Source: Streptomyces sp. NRRL F-6492
Lineage (GTDB): Bacteria; Actinomycetota; Actinomycetes; Streptomycetales; Streptomycetaceae
Assembly (NCBI RefSeq): GCF_001280125.1
Contig: NZ_LGEG01000268.1
Coordinates: forward strand, 1 to 42,123
Direction of reading: 5' to 3'
DNA: 42,123 bases
Shown: one piece after another, positions 30,490-41,065 of the stretch
How the letters are laid out: every line of letters starts with the position of its first letter
Position numbering within the stretch: the first letter of the stretch is position 1
Notes under the pieces: model-generated
The model's input: only the letters and a program-made list of their open reading frames with translations
What the model was told of the DNA's origin: nothing
The model's database searches: none
Program-made: the position numbers and the translations under genes

Positions 30490-33018
30490 TCAGGCGCCGC
30501 GCAGGACGGCGCCCGTGCGGTCGGACGCCAGGGCGACGGCCGCGTCGCGGGCCGCGGAGGCCTCGTCGACCGTCAGGGTGCGGTCCGGGGCGCGGAACTT
30601 CAGGGCGTACGCCAGGGACTTGGTGCCCTCGCCGAGCTGGTCGCCGGTGTAGACGTCGAACAGCCGGATGGACTCCAGGAGTTCGCCCGCGCCCTCGCGC
30701 AGGGCGGCCTCGACCTCGGCGGCCGGGACGCCGTCGGCGACGACCAGGGCCACGTCCTGGGTGGCGACCGGGAAGGCGGAGATCCGGGGGGCCTTGAGGG
30801 GGCCCTCGGACGCCGCCTCGACCAGGTCGAGGTCGAGCTCCATCGCGCTGGTCCGGGCCGGCAGGCCGAAGGACTTCACCACGCGCGGGTGCAGCTCGCC
30901 CGCGTAGCCCGCCGTGTGCTCCTCGCCGTCGACGACGACGCGCAGCTCGGCGCAGCGGCCCGGGTGCCACGGGCCGTACTGGCCCTGGCGCACGATCAGT
31001 TCGGCGCCGGCCTCACGGGCGACCGTGCGGGCGGCCTCGACCGCGTCCGCCCAGTCGGTCGGGTGGCCCTTGCCCCACCAGCCGGCCTGCTCGCGCGCGC
31101 CGGCGAGGACGACGGCGGCGTGCCGGGGCTGCGCGGGCAGGGCCGCGTTGACCTCGGCGATCTGCTCGTCCGTGGGACGCCGGTCGACGCCCAGGCGGAC
31201 GGCGACGCCCGGCCGCTCGCCGGCCAGGAAGACCAGGCCGGTCTCGAAGAGCGCCAGGTCGTGGCTGCCCCGGCTGTCGTTGCGGCGCAGCGCCCCGAGC
31301 AGGCCCGGGAGCAGCGTCGTACGGAGCGCGGGCTCCTCGTCCGAGAGCGGGTTGACCAGCTTCACCACGCGGCGGGAGACGTCGTCCGCGTCCAGGCCGA
31401 GCTGGTCGAAGACCTGCTCGCCGAGGAACGGGTAGTTCAGCGCCTCGACGTAGCCGGCGCCGGCCAGGGCGCGGCCCACGCGGCGGTGGACGCGCTGGCG
31501 CTCGGTGAGCCCGCGGCCGGCCGGGGGCCTGGGCAGCGTGGAGGGCAGGTTCTCGTAGCCCTCCAGCCGGATGACCTCTTCGGCCAGGTCGTTCGGCTCG
31601 TTGAGGTCGGGCCGCCACGAGGGGACGGTGACGATCAGCTCGTCCTGGCCGTAGACGTCGCAGCCGACCTCCTGGAGGCGGCGGACGACGGTCTCGCGGC
31701 CGTAGGCGACGCCCGCGACCTTGTCCGGGTGGTCCGCCGGGACGACGATCGTCCGGGGCGCGGACGGGGCGACGACCTCGGTGACGCCGGCCTCGGCCGT
31801 GCCGCCCGCGAGCAGCACGAGCAGGTCGACGGTGCGCTGCGCGGCAGCGGCGGCGGCCTGCGGGTCGACGCCGCGCTCGAAGCGCTTGGACGCCTCGGAG
31901 GCCAGCTTGTGGCGGCGGGCCGTGCGGGCGATCGAGATCGGGTCGAAGTGCGCGGCCTCGACGACGACCTCGGAGGTGCCGGTGACGACGCCGGTCTCCG
32001 GGTCGGTGACCGGGTCGGCGATCTCCGTGTTGGCGCCGCCCATGACGCCCGCGATGCCGATCGGGCCGCGGTTGTCGGTGATGACCAGGTCCGCGGCGTC
32101 CAGGACGCGGACGGTGCCGTCGAGGGTGGTGATCTTCTCGCCGGCCTCGGCGCGGCGGACCCCGATGGGGCCGTCGAGCCGGGTGCGGTCGTAGGCGTGC
32201 AGCGGCTGGCCGAGCTCCAGCATCACGTAGTTGGTGACGTCCACGGCCAGCGAGATCGGGCGCATGCCGGCCTTCTGGAGGCGGCGCTGGAGCCAGATCG
32301 GGGAACGGGCCTCGGGCGCCAGGCCGACGACGGTGCGCGCGGTGAAGCGGTCGCAGCCGATCGGGTCGGTGATCTGGACCGGGTGGCCGTACGAGTTCGG
32401 CGCGGGCACGTCGAGCAGTGCCGGGTCGCGCAGCGGCAGGCCGTAGGCGGTGGCCGTCTCGCGGGCGACGCCGCGCATCGAGAGGCAGTAGCCGCGGTCC
32501 GGGGTGACGGCGATGTCGAGGACCTCGTCGAACAGCTCCAGGAGGACCGTGGCGTCGGTGCCGACCTCGTGCTCCGGCGGCAGCACGATGATGCCGTGCG
32601 AGCCGTCGTCGCCCATGCCGAGCTCGTCGCCGGAGCAGATCATGCCCCGGGAGACGCGGCCGTACGTCTTGCGCTCGGCGATCCGGAAGTCACCGGGGAG
32701 GACGGCGCCGGGCAGGGCCACGACGACCTTGTCGCCCTCGGCGAAGTTCCGGGCGCCGCAGATGATCTCCTGGGGCTCGCCGGTGCCGTTGGCCCGCCCG
32801 ACGTCGACGGTGCAGAAGCGGATGGGCTTCTTGAACTCCGTCAGCTCCTCGATGGTCAGGACCCTGCCGACCACCAGGGGGCCGGTCAGGCCGGCGCCGA
32901 GCTGCTCGACGGCCTCGACCTCGAGGCCCGCCGAGATGAGTTTGGCCTGGACGTCGCGGCCGGTCTCCGTCGCCGGCAGGTCGACGTACTCCCGCAGCCA
33001 AGAAAGCGGGACCCGCAT
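30490..33018 (-). CDS. pheT: phenylalanine-tRNA ligase beta subunit
   Basis: 842 aa. Forms the (alpha-beta)2 PheRS with PheS. In order: the N-terminal [15 protein letters not shown]; an OB-fold tRNA-binding domain (about 45-150); the B3/4 editing domain (through [23 protein letters not shown] and [22 protein letters not shown]); B5 near 410-480 ([29 protein letters not shown] and [20 protein letters not shown]); the catalytic-like core ([18 protein letters not shown]); and the C-terminal FDX-ACB domain ([25 protein letters not shown]). The ATG at 33018 overlaps the pheS stop by one base. Full length, no lesion seen. Confidence 0.98.
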   Translation of the reverse strand: MRVPLSWLREYVDLPATETGRDVQAKLISAGLEVEAVEQLGAGLTGPLVVGRVLTIEELTEFKKPIRFCTVDVGRANGTGEPQEIICGARNFAEGDKVVVALPGAVLPGDFRIAERKTYGRVSRGMICSGDELGMGDDGSHGIIVLPPEHEVGTDATVLLELFDEVLDIAVTPDRGYCLSMRGVARETATAYGLPLRDPALLDVPAPNSYGHPVQITDPIGCDRFTARTVVGLAPEARSPIWLQRRLQKAGMRPISLAVDVTNYVMLELGQPLHAYDRTRLDGPIGVRRAEAGEKITTLDGTVRVLDAADLVITDNRGPIGIAGVMGGANTEIADPVTDPETGVVTGTSEVVVEAAHFDPISIARTARRHKLASEASKRFERGVDPQAAAAAAQRTVDLLVLLAGGTAEAGVTEVVAPSAPRTIVVPADHPDKVAGVAYGRETVVRRLQEVGCDVYGQDELIVTVPSWRPDLNEPNDLAEEVIRLEGYENLPSTLPRPPAGRGLTERQRVHRRVGRALAGAGYVEALNYPFLGEQVFDQLGLDADDVSRRVVKLVNPLSDEEPALRTTLLPGLLGALRRNDSRGSHDLALFETGLVFLAGERPGVAVRLGVDRRPTDEQIAEVNAALPAQPRHAAVVLAGAREQAGWWGKGHPTDWADAVEAARTVAREAGAELIVRQGQYGPWHPGRCAELRVVVDGEEHTAGYAGELHPRVVKSFGLPARTSAMELDLDLVEAASEGPLKAPRISAFPVATQDVALVVADGVPAAEVEAALREGAGELLESIRLFDVYTGDQLGEGTKSLAYALKFRAPDRTLTVDEASAARDAAVALASDRTGAVLRGA

Positions 33019-34157
33019 CAGATCTCCATCCCGAACGGCCGGGTGAACCGGACGTCACCCTCGACCATGTCTCGCATGTCTTCGACGTTGTGGCGGAACA
33101 TCAGCATCCGCTCGATGCCGAACCCGAAGGCGAATCCGCTGTACTTCTCGGGGTCCACGCCGCAGGCGACGAGCACCTTCGGGTTGACCATGCCGCAGCC
33201 GCCGAGCTCGATCCAGCCCTCGCTGCCGCAGGTGCGGCAGGGCCGGTCCGGGTTGCCGACGGACTGGCCGCGGCAGACGTAGCAGAGCATGTCCATCTCG
33301 GCGGACGGCTCGGTGAAGGGGAAGAAGTTCGGGCGCAGCCGGGTCTTCATGTCCGGGCCGAAGAGCGCCTGGACCATGTGGTCGAGGGTGCCCTTGAGGT
33401 CGGCCATGGTGAGGCCCTCGTCGACGGCGAGCAGCTCGATCTGGTGGAAGACCGGGGTGTGCGTGGCGTCGAGCTCGTCGGTGCGGTAGACGCGGCCGGG
33501 ACACACGACGTAGACCGGGGGCTCCCGGTCGATGAGCGTGCGGGCCTGCACCGGGGAGGTGTGGGTGCGCAGGACGACGCCGGACTCGTCGCCGGTGGTG
33601 GCCGTTCCCTCGGCGGACGTTCCCTCGACGAAGAAGGTGTCCTGCATCTGGCGGGCCGGGTGGTCCGGGACGAAGTTGAGGGCGTCGAAGTTGAACCACT
33701 CCGCCTCGACCTCGGGACCCTCGGCGACCTCGTACCCCATGGAGACGAAGACGTCGGAGACGCGCTCCATGAGGGTGGTCAGCGGGTGGCGGGCGCCGGC
33801 CGGGACGCGGTCGTACGGCAGGGTGACGTCGACGGCCTCCTCGACGAGGACGCGGGCGTCGCGCTCGGCCTCCAGCTCGCTCTGGCGGGCGGCGAGCGCC
33901 TTGGAGACGGCGCCGCGGGCCTGGCCCACGAGCTTGCCCGCGGCGGCCTTGGCCTGCGGGGGCAGGGCGCCGATCTCCCGGTTGGCGAGCGCCAGCGGCG
34001 AGGTGCCACCGGTGTGCGCGGTCTTCGCGTGTGCGAGCGCGTCGAGGTCGCCCGCGGCGGCGAAGGCGGCGAGCGCCTCGTCCCGCATGCGCTCGATCTC
34101 TTCCGGTTTCAGTGCCTCGACCTCAACCGGGTCGTACGACTTATTGGGTGCGGACAT
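33018..34157 (-). CDS. pheS: phenylalanine-tRNA ligase alpha subunit
   Basis: 379 aa from ATG 34157. An N-terminal coiled coil (residues about 10-100; [37 protein letters not shown]) binds tRNA. The class II catalytic core has motif 1 ([28 protein letters not shown]), motif 2 ([13 protein letters not shown] and [23 protein letters not shown]) and motif 3 ([18 protein letters not shown]), ending [12 protein letters not shown]. It starts the pheST operon. The 157-bp upstream gap shows a possible -10 TAGACT (plus positions 34232-34237) but no T-box or leader peptide. Confidence 0.98.
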   Translation of the reverse strand: MSAPNKSYDPVEVEALKPEEIERMRDEALAAFAAAGDLDALAHAKTAHTGGTSPLALANREIGALPPQAKAAAGKLVGQARGAVSKALAARQSELEAERDARVLVEEAVDVTLPYDRVPAGARHPLTTLMERVSDVFVSMGYEVAEGPEVEAEWFNFDALNFVPDHPARQMQDTFFVEGTSAEGTATTGDESGVVLRTHTSPVQARTLIDREPPVYVVCPGRVYRTDELDATHTPVFHQIELLAVDEGLTMADLKGTLDHMVQALFGPDMKTRLRPNFFPFTEPSAEMDMLCYVCRGQSVGNPDRPCRTCGSEGWIELGGCGMVNPKVLVACGVDPEKYSGFAFGFGIERMLMFRHNVEDMRDMVEGDVRFTRPFGMEI

Positions 34158-34314
34158 CTCTTCCCGTGCTTCCGTTGGCTTGGCTGGGCGGCCCCGCTCG
34201 ACGTCAAGGGCGCAAACGTGCCAAAGGTCGAGTCTAACGGGGTGGGGGGACGCGAATGAGCCCGTGGGCGGGCCGGACGGCTCCTGATCGTCCCCGGTCT
34301 CGCGGGGCGAGACG

Positions 34315-35592
34315 TCAGAGGAGGTGGGCCGGGGTGCCGACGGGCAGGATAAATCGGAACTCGGCCCCGCCGCGGGGGCCCCGTCCGACGGTGATGGTGC
34401 CGCCGTGGGCCTCGACGACGCCCTTGACGATGTAGAGGCCGAGACCGGTGCCGCCGCGCTTGCTGCCCCGCCAGAAGCGGGTGAAGACGCGGCTCATGGA
34501 CTCCTCGGGGATGCCGGGGCCCTCGTCGCTCACGGTGACCTCCGTTCCCTCTTCTCCGTCGTCGCCCGCCGTGGTGGGCGCCACCTCGATGGTGACGGTT
34601 CCCTCGCCGTGGCGCACCGCATTTTCGAGGAGGTTCCCGAGGATCTGGTCGATCTTGTCGGGGTCGGCCCAGAGCGGGGGCAGCTGCGGCCTGATCCGTA
34701 CGAAGAAGCGGTCCGGGGACTGGCCGCCGCTGGTGTGGGCGTGGACGTGCCGGCCGACGGCCGCCGCGATGTCGACGGGCTGGCGGCGGACCTCCAGGCG
34801 GCCGGAGTCGATCCGGGAGATGTCGAGGAGCTCGGCGATCAGCCGCTTGATGCGGCCGGCGTCGGCGTCGACGGTCTCCAGCATCAGCCGCTTCTGCTCG
34901 TCGGTGAACCGCTCCCACTTGTGGAGGAGGGTGGCGGTGAAGCCCTTGACGGAGGTGAGCGGGGAGCGGAGCTCGTGGGCGACGGTGGCGATGAGCTCGG
35001 CGTGGCTGCGTTCGGTGCGGCGGCGCGCCTCGGTGCCGCGCAGGGAGACGACGACCCTGCGGACGGGGCCCGTGGGGTGCTCGCGGACGTAGCGGGCGGA
35101 GACGAGGACCTCGCGGCCGCCGGGGAGGAGCAGGTTGCGCTCGGGCTGTCCGCTGCGGGTGGCGATTCCCCCGTACGGGTCGGTCAGCGTCCACCAGCGG
35201 CGGCCCTTGAGGTCCTCCAGGGGCAGCGCCCGGTCGAGGGGGAGGCCGAGGGCCCGGTCGGCGGGGACGGCGGTGATGCGGGCGGCGGCGGCGTTGAAGC
35301 AGACGACGCGGCCGGTCCCGTCGGCGACGACGAGCCCGTCGGGCAGGTCGTCGGGGTGGAGCCCGGCGAAGCCGACGGGATCGCCGGGGTCGGCGGAGTC
35401 GGCGCGGTCGGCCGGGCCGGTGGCGTCGGCGCGGTCGGCCGGGCCGGTGGTTCCGGCCGTCAGGGCGGGGCCGGTCCGATCGGCGGAGGCGTCCGGGCCG
35501 GCGGGGTCCGCGGTCTCGGCGGGGCCGGCCCGTTCCGGGACGTGCGGGCCGTCGCTCCGTGCCTGTGCGGGACTGTCCGTGCCGGCCGTCAT
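34315..35592 (-). CDS. orphan PAS-domain sensor histidine kinase
   Basis: 425 aa from ATG 35592, which has GGAGGGG upstream; GTG 35643 is an in-frame alternative. No TM segment, so probably cytoplasmic. Residues 1-75 are Ala/Asp/Pro/Gly-rich, with a nine-residue repeat TGPADRADA encoded by 27-bp DNA repeats. A PAS domain (about 82-185: [32 protein letters not shown]) precedes HisKA with the H box [11 protein letters not shown] (phospho-His about 206). HATPase_c follows with the N box ([15 protein letters not shown]), G1 (VSDEGPGIP) and G2 ([18 protein letters not shown]). No response regulator gene is beside it. Confidence 0.92.
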   Translation of the reverse strand: MTAGTDSPAQARSDGPHVPERAGPAETADPAGPDASADRTGPALTAGTTGPADRADATGPADRADSADPGDPVGFAGLHPDDLPDGLVVADGTGRVVCFNAAAARITAVPADRALGLPLDRALPLEDLKGRRWWTLTDPYGGIATRSGQPERNLLLPGGREVLVSARYVREHPTGPVRRVVVSLRGTEARRRTERSHAELIATVAHELRSPLTSVKGFTATLLHKWERFTDEQKRLMLETVDADAGRIKRLIAELLDISRIDSGRLEVRRQPVDIAAAVGRHVHAHTSGGQSPDRFFVRIRPQLPPLWADPDKIDQILGNLLENAVRHGEGTVTIEVAPTTAGDDGEEGTEVTVSDEGPGIPEESMSRVFTRFWRGSKRGGTGLGLYIVKGVVEAHGGTITVGRGPRGGAEFRFILPVGTPAHLL

Positions 35593-35686
35593 CCCCGTTC
35601 CCCACCCCTCCGTGTAGCGCAGTGGGCCCCCCGAGTGCGCCACTCTACTGGGCGGGAGGGGCGGAATGGGCCCTTCCGGGGGTCCC

Positions 35687-36526
<840 letters not shown>

Positions 36527-36607
36527 GGCGTGCGGCGGTTCTCTCTTCGGGGCCGGGGGCTGCGGGGCAGCCGGGTGCGGTCGCGGTCCGGCGCGGTGCC
36601 GGAGGGA

Positions 36608-36704
36608 CGGTGCCGCGCGGTACGGGCGGGGTGGGGCGGCGCCGCCCGGTACGGGCGGTGCGGTGCCGCGCCGTACGGACGGTGCCGCGCGACCGGGGGC
36701 GGCG
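36608..36704. repeat. degenerate repeat, about four copies of 22 bp
   Basis: Units of the form CGGTGCCGCGCGGTACGGGC followed by GG start at 36608, 36637, 36661 and 36680. The copies differ by a few bases and in spacing. Confidence 0.65.
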
Positions 36705-36762
36705 CGGTCCGGCGGGCGCGGTGGGGTCGCGGCGCGGTCCGGGTGTTCCGGGGGCCGACGCA

Positions 36763-36800
36763 CCCGGACCCGCAGGCGCGTGGGCGTCTGCGGGTCCGGG
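36763..36800 (-). terminator. infC-rpmI-rplT operon terminator
   Basis: A 13-bp perfect stem (CCCGGACCCGCAG and its complement), extendable by a few more pairs, lies 24 bp past the rplT stop on the minus strand. Confidence 0.88.
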
Positions 36801-36824
36801 CGGAAGTACTGCGGGCCTGGAAGA

Positions 36825-37211
36825 TCAGGCGGCGGCCTTCGGGGCGTTGACGTCGGCCGGGAGGGCCTTCTGCGCGACCTCGACCAGCGCGGCGAACGCG
36901 TTGGCGTCGTTGACGGCCAGCTCGGCGAGGATCTTGCGGTCCACCTCGATGTTGGCGGCCTTCAGACCCTGGATGAGGCGGTTGTACGTCATGCCGTTCA
37001 GGCGGGCAGCGGCGTTGATGCGCTGGATCCACAGCTGACGGAAGTCGCCCTTGCGCTTCTTGCGGTCGTTGTAGTTGTAGACCAGCGAGTGGGTGACCTG
37101 CTCCTTGGCCTTGCGGTACAGGCGCGAACGCTGACCGCGGTAGCCGGAGGCCGCCTCGAGGATCGCCCGGCGCTTCTTGTGGGCGTTGACTGCCCGCTTG
37201 ACGCGTGCCAC
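36825..37211 (-). CDS. rplT: 50S ribosomal protein L20
   Basis: 128 aa from GTG 37211 ([39 protein letters not shown] in order). Binds 23S rRNA and is needed early in 50S assembly; in several bacteria it also represses its own operon. [20 protein letters not shown] and [14 protein letters not shown] are conserved. The C-terminus is slightly longer than in E. coli. It is the last gene of the infC-rpmI-rplT operon, 106 bp after rpmI. Confidence 0.99.
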   Translation of the reverse strand: MARVKRAVNAHKKRRAILEAASGYRGQRSRLYRKAKEQVTHSLVYNYNDRKKRKGDFRQLWIQRINAAARLNGMTYNRLIQGLKAANIEVDRKILAELAVNDANAFAALVEVAQKALPADVNAPKAAA

Positions 37212-37317
37212 TTGTTAACTCCTTGTAGCGGGGTCGTGGTTGGACTCACACGACCCGAAAAACGAATGGGTCCCGGACCTGGCCGGTTGCCCTCGTCGCC
37301 GAGGGCGGGTGATCAGA

Positions 37318-37512
37318 TCAGATGCCCAGCATCTTCTTGATCTTGGCCGCGTCGCCCGGGGCCATCTCCGCGTTGCCGGTGAGGCGGCGGGTCAGCTTGG
37401 ACGACTTGTGCTCGAGCAGGTGGCGCTTGCCGGCGCGCTCGCGCAGGATCTTGCCGGAGCCGGTGACCTTGAAGCGCTTCTTGGCACCGGAGTGCGTCTT
37501 GTTCTTCGGCAT
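37318..37512 (-). CDS. rpmI: 50S ribosomal protein L35
   Basis: 64 aa from ATG 37512 ([21 protein letters not shown]). The basic sequence [23 protein letters not shown] and the C-terminal KIKKMLGI are typical. GAGGAGA is about 10 nt upstream of the ATG. It lies 123 bp after infC and 106 bp before rplT. Confidence 0.99.
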   Translation of the reverse strand: MPKNKTHSGAKKRFKVTGSGKILRERAGKRHLLEHKSSKLTRRLTGNAEMAPGDAAKIKKMLGI

Positions 37513-37635
37513 CGCGCCGTATCTCCTCGTCAGTGGCGCTCCCCCCGGTGCGGACACCGGACGTCCGGGAGCGTCAGTTCTTCGTTCGGTGGGTCCGGGC
37601 GGGGCCCGGGGCCGCCTGGGTGGCAGCCCCTCGGG

Positions 37636-38295
37636 TCACGCCTCGGGGGTCTCGGCCGGAGCCTCGGCGACCGGGGCCTCGGCCTCGGGTGCCGGAGCCT
37701 CGGACGTCTCCTCGGCGGTGACGCCCTGGCGCTCGGCCTTGCGTGCGGCCTGGGCCTCACGCGCCTCGGCCATGGCCTCGGTCTTCTTCTTGTGCGGGCC
37801 GAGAACCATGATCATGTTCCGGCCGTCCTGCTTCGGGTTGGACTCGATGAAGCCAAGCTCCTCGACGTCCGACGCCAGCCGCTGCAGCAGCCGGAAACCA
37901 AGCTCGGGGCGGGACTGCTCACGACCACGGAACATGATCGTGATCTTGACCTTGTCGCCCTGCTTGAGGAACCGGACGACGTGACCCTTCTTGGTGTCGT
38001 AGTCGTGCGGGTCGATCTTCGGCCGGAGCTTCATCTCCTTGATGACCGTGTGCGCCTGGTTCTTGCGCGCCTCACGGGCCTTCATGGCCGACTCGTACTT
38101 GAACTTCCCGTAGTCCATGAGCTTGCACACGGGCGGACGGGCGTTCGCCGCGACCTCGACCAGGTCGAGGTCGTACTCCTGTGCGAGCTCCAGGGCCTTG
38201 GCAAGCGGAACAATCCCGACCTGCTCGCCGCTGGGTCCGACAAGTCGCACCTCGGGAACGCGAATCCTGTCGTTGATGCGGGGCTCGGCGCTGAT
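37636..38295 (-). CDS. infC: translation initiation factor IF-3 with ATC start
   Basis: About 219 aa. IF-3 binds the 30S subunit and checks the start codon and initiator tRNA. The N-domain starts [33 protein letters not shown] and contains [15 protein letters not shown]; the C-domain begins near [17 protein letters not shown] and contains [13 protein letters not shown]. The C-terminus adds an acidic Ala/Glu/Pro tail. No ATG, GTG or TTG lies at the expected place. ATC at 38295 follows AGGAGG by 4 nt and gives the usual [10 protein letters not shown] start. IF-3 discriminates against such rare starts, so self-repression is expected, as known for infC in other bacteria. First gene of the operon. 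Confidence 0.93.
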   Translation of the reverse strand: MSAEPRINDRIRVPEVRLVGPSGEQVGIVPLAKALELAQEYDLDLVEVAANARPPVCKLMDYGKFKYESAMKAREARKNQAHTVIKEMKLRPKIDPHDYDTKKGHVVRFLKQGDKVKITIMFRGREQSRPELGFRLLQRLASDVEELGFIESNPKQDGRNMIMVLGPHKKKTEAMAEAREAQAARKAERQGVTAEETSEAPAPEAEAPVAEAPAETPEA

Positions 38296-38378
38296 GGATC
38301 CTCCTCGGTAGCACCACGCGACCGCCTGGCGGACGGACGCGCAACGTCTGTTTCTGAGACCAACCGAGCCGGTACATG

Positions 38379-38409
38379 AAAAATGCCCCGGACGGGACAC
38401 AGGCGGGGC
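38379..38409 (-). promoter_or_regulatory. possible attenuator in the infC leader
   Basis: In the transcribed direction (minus strand) GCCCCG and CGGGGC form a 6-bp stem with a 13-nt loop, followed at once by ATTTTTC. This is the only T5 run after a GC hairpin that I noticed here, and it lies about 85 bp before the infC start codon. Confidence 0.45.
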
Positions 38410-38593
38410 TCCAGGGAAATACCGGAACACCGCCGCGGTCAACCGCGGGGCGCACATCGGGCGGCTCCATCGTCCGTACGGAACGATGGGCACCACCTGA
38501 CCGGTGACCCGCCGCCCGTGAGGGTGGTCGGGTGGGAGTACGGAGCCTCCACTTGTGGGCCGGACACACACGTGTCCAGCCGGTCGTAACACA

Positions 38594-38642
38594 AGGTTAG
38601 CAGGACCCGCCGGTCTCCGCTAACCGGAGACCGGCATATCGT
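38594..38642. promoter_or_regulatory. divergent infC / DUF1844 promoters around a dyad
   Basis: Minus strand: extended -10 TGCTAACCT (hexamer at plus 38594-38599) and -35 TTAGCG (38618-38623), spacer 18 bp, for infC. Plus strand: -10 TATCGT (38637-38642) ends 7 nt before the DUF1844 ATG, suggesting a leaderless transcript. The perfect dyad CGGTCTCCG-CTAAC-CGGAGACCG (38611-38633) lies over the infC -35 and upstream of the plus -10. Confidence 0.6.
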
Positions 38643-38649
38643 GTGGGGC

Positions 38650-39027
38650 ATGAGCGAGACGCCCCAGAACGAGTCCACCGACTCCTCCGACACCCTCGAC
38701 TTCGAGGCCATGACCCACGACATCGCCGAGGTCCCGGCGGTCAGGGTGATCGTGACCGTCGCCGTCAACCTGATGAGCGCCGCCGCGGTGAAGCTCGGCC
38801 TCACCGAGGAGGGTGACAAGTACAAGGACCTCGACGAGGCCCGCAAGCTGGTGCACGCGCTCGCGGGCCTGCTCGACGCCGGCGCGACCGAGGTCTCCTC
38901 CTTCCACGCCGCGCCCCTGCGGGACGGCCTGAAGTCCCTCCAGCTCGCCTTCCGCGAGGCCTCCCTGATCCCGGACGAGCCGGGCCAGGGTCCGGGCGAG
39001 AAGTACACCGGACCGGTGTACGGCTAG
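38650..39027 (+). CDS. DUF1844 protein
   Basis: 125 aa from ATG 38650. The conserved core VRVIVTVAVNLMSAAAVKLGLTEEGDKYKDLDEARKLVHALAGLLDAG and a Ser/Thr/Asp-rich N-terminus fit DUF1844, a short helical family found next to infC in actinobacteria. Function unknown. The core has moderately hydrophobic helices but no clear TM. A Shine-Dalgarno sequence is lacking, and the -10 position suggests a leaderless mRNA. GTG 38641 is an in-frame alternative. Confidence 0.9.
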   Translation: MSETPQNESTDSSDTLDFEAMTHDIAEVPAVRVIVTVAVNLMSAAAVKLGLTEEGDKYKDLDEARKLVHALAGLLDAGATEVSSFHAAPLRDGLKSLQLAFREASLIPDEPGQGPGEKYTGPVYG

Positions 39028-39097
39028 GACCCGTCACGGGGGTACGGGGGTCGCCCCCCGAGGAGAACAGCCACGGGGCCGGGTACGGCCAGGACCC

Positions 39098-39838
39098 TTA
39101 CCTCCCCGCGTCCCGTACGTAGAAGGGCTCGCCCGGAGGCGTGGCCGAGGCCGGCAGGAGTGCCAGGTCGAGGCCCCGCACCAGGCGGGCCCTCAGTGTC
39201 TCGTCGGCGGCCAGGGCGCGGGCCACGCCCCGGGCGGCCTCCGCGGGGGAGGCGTCCCCGGCGAGGACCAGGGCGAGGGTGCCGTCGGCGCTGCCGGGGC
39301 CCAGGTGGGCGCGGAGCACGGCGGGCTCGGCGGCGACGGCGGCCCGGACCGCCTCCCGCACGGCGGGGTCGTCGAGCGGGTCGGCGCTGGCGCGGCCCTC
39401 GGCGAGGGCGAGCAGGGCCGGTCCGGTGACCTGGTACGGCACGGGGCCCGCGAGGTCGAGGAGGAGCGTGTCCGCCTTCTCGTGGGCGACGGCCTGGAGC
39501 GCCTGGTGCAGCGGGACGGCCACGGGCCGGGCCTCGGGGTCCCAGAGGGCGAGCGCGGCGGTCGAGGTGAAGGCGGGCAGGGCCCGCCGGTCGCCGGCCG
39601 TGAGGGTGGGGACCGCCATGTCGCTGGTCTTCTCGCGGCGCAGGCCGTTCTCGTCGGTCTCGACCTCGCCGAGGACGGCGACGACGGGGACGAGCAGCCG
39701 GGCCTCGCGCAGGGCTTCGAGGACGGGGCCGTGGGCGGTCCTGTCCTGCGCCCAGGCCGCGAGGGCCGCGGTGAGCCGCGGGTCGGCGGTGCCGTCGTCG
39801 TCGGAGAAACCGGGGTCCGGGATGTTCTTGAGCGCCAC
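39098..39838 (-). CDS. SseB-family protein
   Basis: 246 aa from GTG 39838 (MALKNIPDPGFSDDDGTADPRLTAALAAWAQD). The N-terminal SseB domain is recognisable by LLVPVVAVLGEVE, the KTSDMAVPTLTAGDRRALPAFTSTAALALWDPEARPVAVPLHQ pattern and later the DLAGPVPYQVTGPAL strand. The C-terminal half is Ala-rich and helical. There is no TM or signal. Molecular function is not established; in Streptomyces such genes often sit next to type VII secretion genes. It follows the mycosin gene on the same strand by 45 bp. Confidence 0.88.
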   Translation of the reverse strand: MALKNIPDPGFSDDDGTADPRLTAALAAWAQDRTAHGPVLEALREARLLVPVVAVLGEVETDENGLRREKTSDMAVPTLTAGDRRALPAFTSTAALALWDPEARPVAVPLHQALQAVAHEKADTLLLDLAGPVPYQVTGPALLALAEGRASADPLDDPAVREAVRAAVAAEPAVLRAHLGPGSADGTLALVLAGDASPAEAARGVARALAADETLRARLVRGLDLALLPASATPPGEPFYVRDAGR

Positions 39839-39883
39839 GCCCCGAGCCTAGCCGCCGGGCCGGTGCGCGCGGTCCGCCGGGTG

Positions 39884-41065
39884 TCAGCCGGTGCGGTGGG
39901 CGCGCCGGAGCACCACGGCGGTGAGGAGCAGCAGGGCGCCGAGGCCGCCGAGGAGCGGGGCGAGCAGGCCGAAGGAGCGGGGCTCCTCGGCGGCGGCGAC
40001 GGGGCCGGGGCCGAAGTACCGCCCCCGGTAGCCGGTGGCGGTGTCCTTCGGGTCGCCGCCCTCGAGCCGGGCGCCCGCCTCGATGGCCGCGGCCGGGTCG
40101 ACCGTCCCGTACCCCTTGGCGTCGCTGCGGCCGTCCTTGGGCCGGCTGCGCGCGGTGTCGATGAGCAGGGTCTTGATCCGGGCCGGGGTGAGGTCGGGGT
40201 GGGCGGCCCGGACGAGGGCGACGGCCCCGGAGACGAACGCGGCGGCGGCGCTGGTGCCCCAGCCCTCGTAGTAGCGGCGGTCGGGGTCGGCGATGACGAC
40301 GTCGACGCCGGGGGCGCTGACGGTGGCGTACCAGCGGCGGGTGGAGAAGGAGGCGCGGGTCCCGTAGCGGTCGACGGCGGTCACGGCGATGACGCCGGGG
40401 TAGGCGGCGGGGTACGAGACGTGGTCGCCCTTCTCGCCGCCGTTCCCGGCGGAGGCGACGACGGAGACCCCCTTGGACAGGGCGTACTGGACGGCGGCGT
40501 CCTCGCCCGCGTCGGGGTGGGCGGACTCGGAGTCGTCGCCGAGGGAGAGGTTGATGACGTCGGCGCCGTGGTCGGCGGCCCAGCGGATGCCCTGGGCGAG
40601 GGCGGTGCCCCGGCTCTTGCGGGCCTTGTCGCGGGCCTTGTCGGAGGACTCCAGGATGACCCGTACGGGGAGGATCCCGGCCTCGGGCGCGATGCCGAGG
40701 ACGCCGTCCCGGCCGTCGGGGCCGTGGCCGTGTCCGGCGATGATCCCGGCCATGGCGGTGCCGTGCCGGGCCCAGGCGCGGTCGCCCCGTTCGGCGCCGA
40801 AGCCGATGAGGTCGTGTCCGGGCAGGACGGAGCCTTCGAGGTCGGGGTGGTCGGCGTCGACGCCGGTGTCGAGGACGGCGACGGTGACGCCCTCGCCCTT
40901 GGTGGTGCGCCAGGCCTCGTCGGTGTGGAGGGCTTCGAGGCCCCACTGCCGGGCCCGGATGGTGTCGGCGTGCGCGGGCGCGGTGGTGGCGGGCAGGACG
41001 GAGAAGGCGGCGGCGAGCAGGACGGCCGCGCCGCCGCGCGCGTGCCGGCGGACGGATCGGTTCAC
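39884..41065 (-). CDS. mycP: type VII secretion-associated serine protease (mycosin)
   Basis: 393 aa subtilisin-family (S8) protease. The start GTG 41065 overlaps the upstream gene's TGA by 4 bp. Signal peptide with an A-x-A-type site (ATTAPAHADT, cleavage near 33). Catalytic Asp in AVLDTGVD (D66), His in RHGTAMAG (H101), oxyanion Asn in SAGNGG (N208), Ser in GTSAAAAFVSG (S272). A C-terminal TM helix (LLAPLLGGLGALLLLTAVVL) and a basic tail anchor it, with the protease domain outside. This is the MycP layout. In the Ser motif Ala replaces the usual Pro (GTSxAAPxVSG). Mycosins serve ESX/T7SS complexes. Confidence 0.93.
   Translation of the reverse strand: MNRSVRRHARGGAAVLLAAAFSVLPATTAPAHADTIRARQWGLEALHTDEAWRTTKGEGVTVAVLDTGVDADHPDLEGSVLPGHDLIGFGAERGDRAWARHGTAMAGIIAGHGHGPDGRDGVLGIAPEAGILPVRVILESSDKARDKARKSRGTALAQGIRWAADHGADVINLSLGDDSESAHPDAGEDAAVQYALSKGVSVVASAGNGGEKGDHVSYPAAYPGVIAVTAVDRYGTRASFSTRRWYATVSAPGVDVVIADPDRRYYEGWGTSAAAAFVSGAVALVRAAHPDLTPARIKTLLIDTARSRPKDGRSDAKGYGTVDPAAAIEAGARLEGGDPKDTATGYRGRYFGPGPVAAAEEPRSFGLLAPLLGGLGALLLLTAVVLRRAHRTG

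Larger units (their letters stand above)
36527..36824. other. 298-bp intergenic region between rplT and trmH-like gene
   Basis: No gene seen. From the rplT side it holds the rplT terminator (36763-36800), a degenerate GC-only repeat array (36608-36704), and the region upstream of the methyltransferase start, in which no clear promoter was found. Confidence 0.6.
38296..38649. other. infC leader and divergent intergenic region
   Basis: 354 bp without a gene. From the infC side it holds AGGAGG (38300-38305), the possible attenuator (38379-38409), small hairpins such as CCGCGG-TCAA-CCGCGG, the infC promoter (38594-38623) and a 9-bp dyad just before the DUF1844 gene. Confidence 0.65.

Noticed and set aside
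29833..33282. Plus-strand 1149-codon frame opposite pheT
   Set aside because: Antisense shadow of pheT; the reverse frame contains all PheRS beta domains.
38641..38649. GTG 38641 as DUF1844 start
   Set aside because: It would add only MWG before the ATG and overlaps the -10 box; ATG 38650 fits better.
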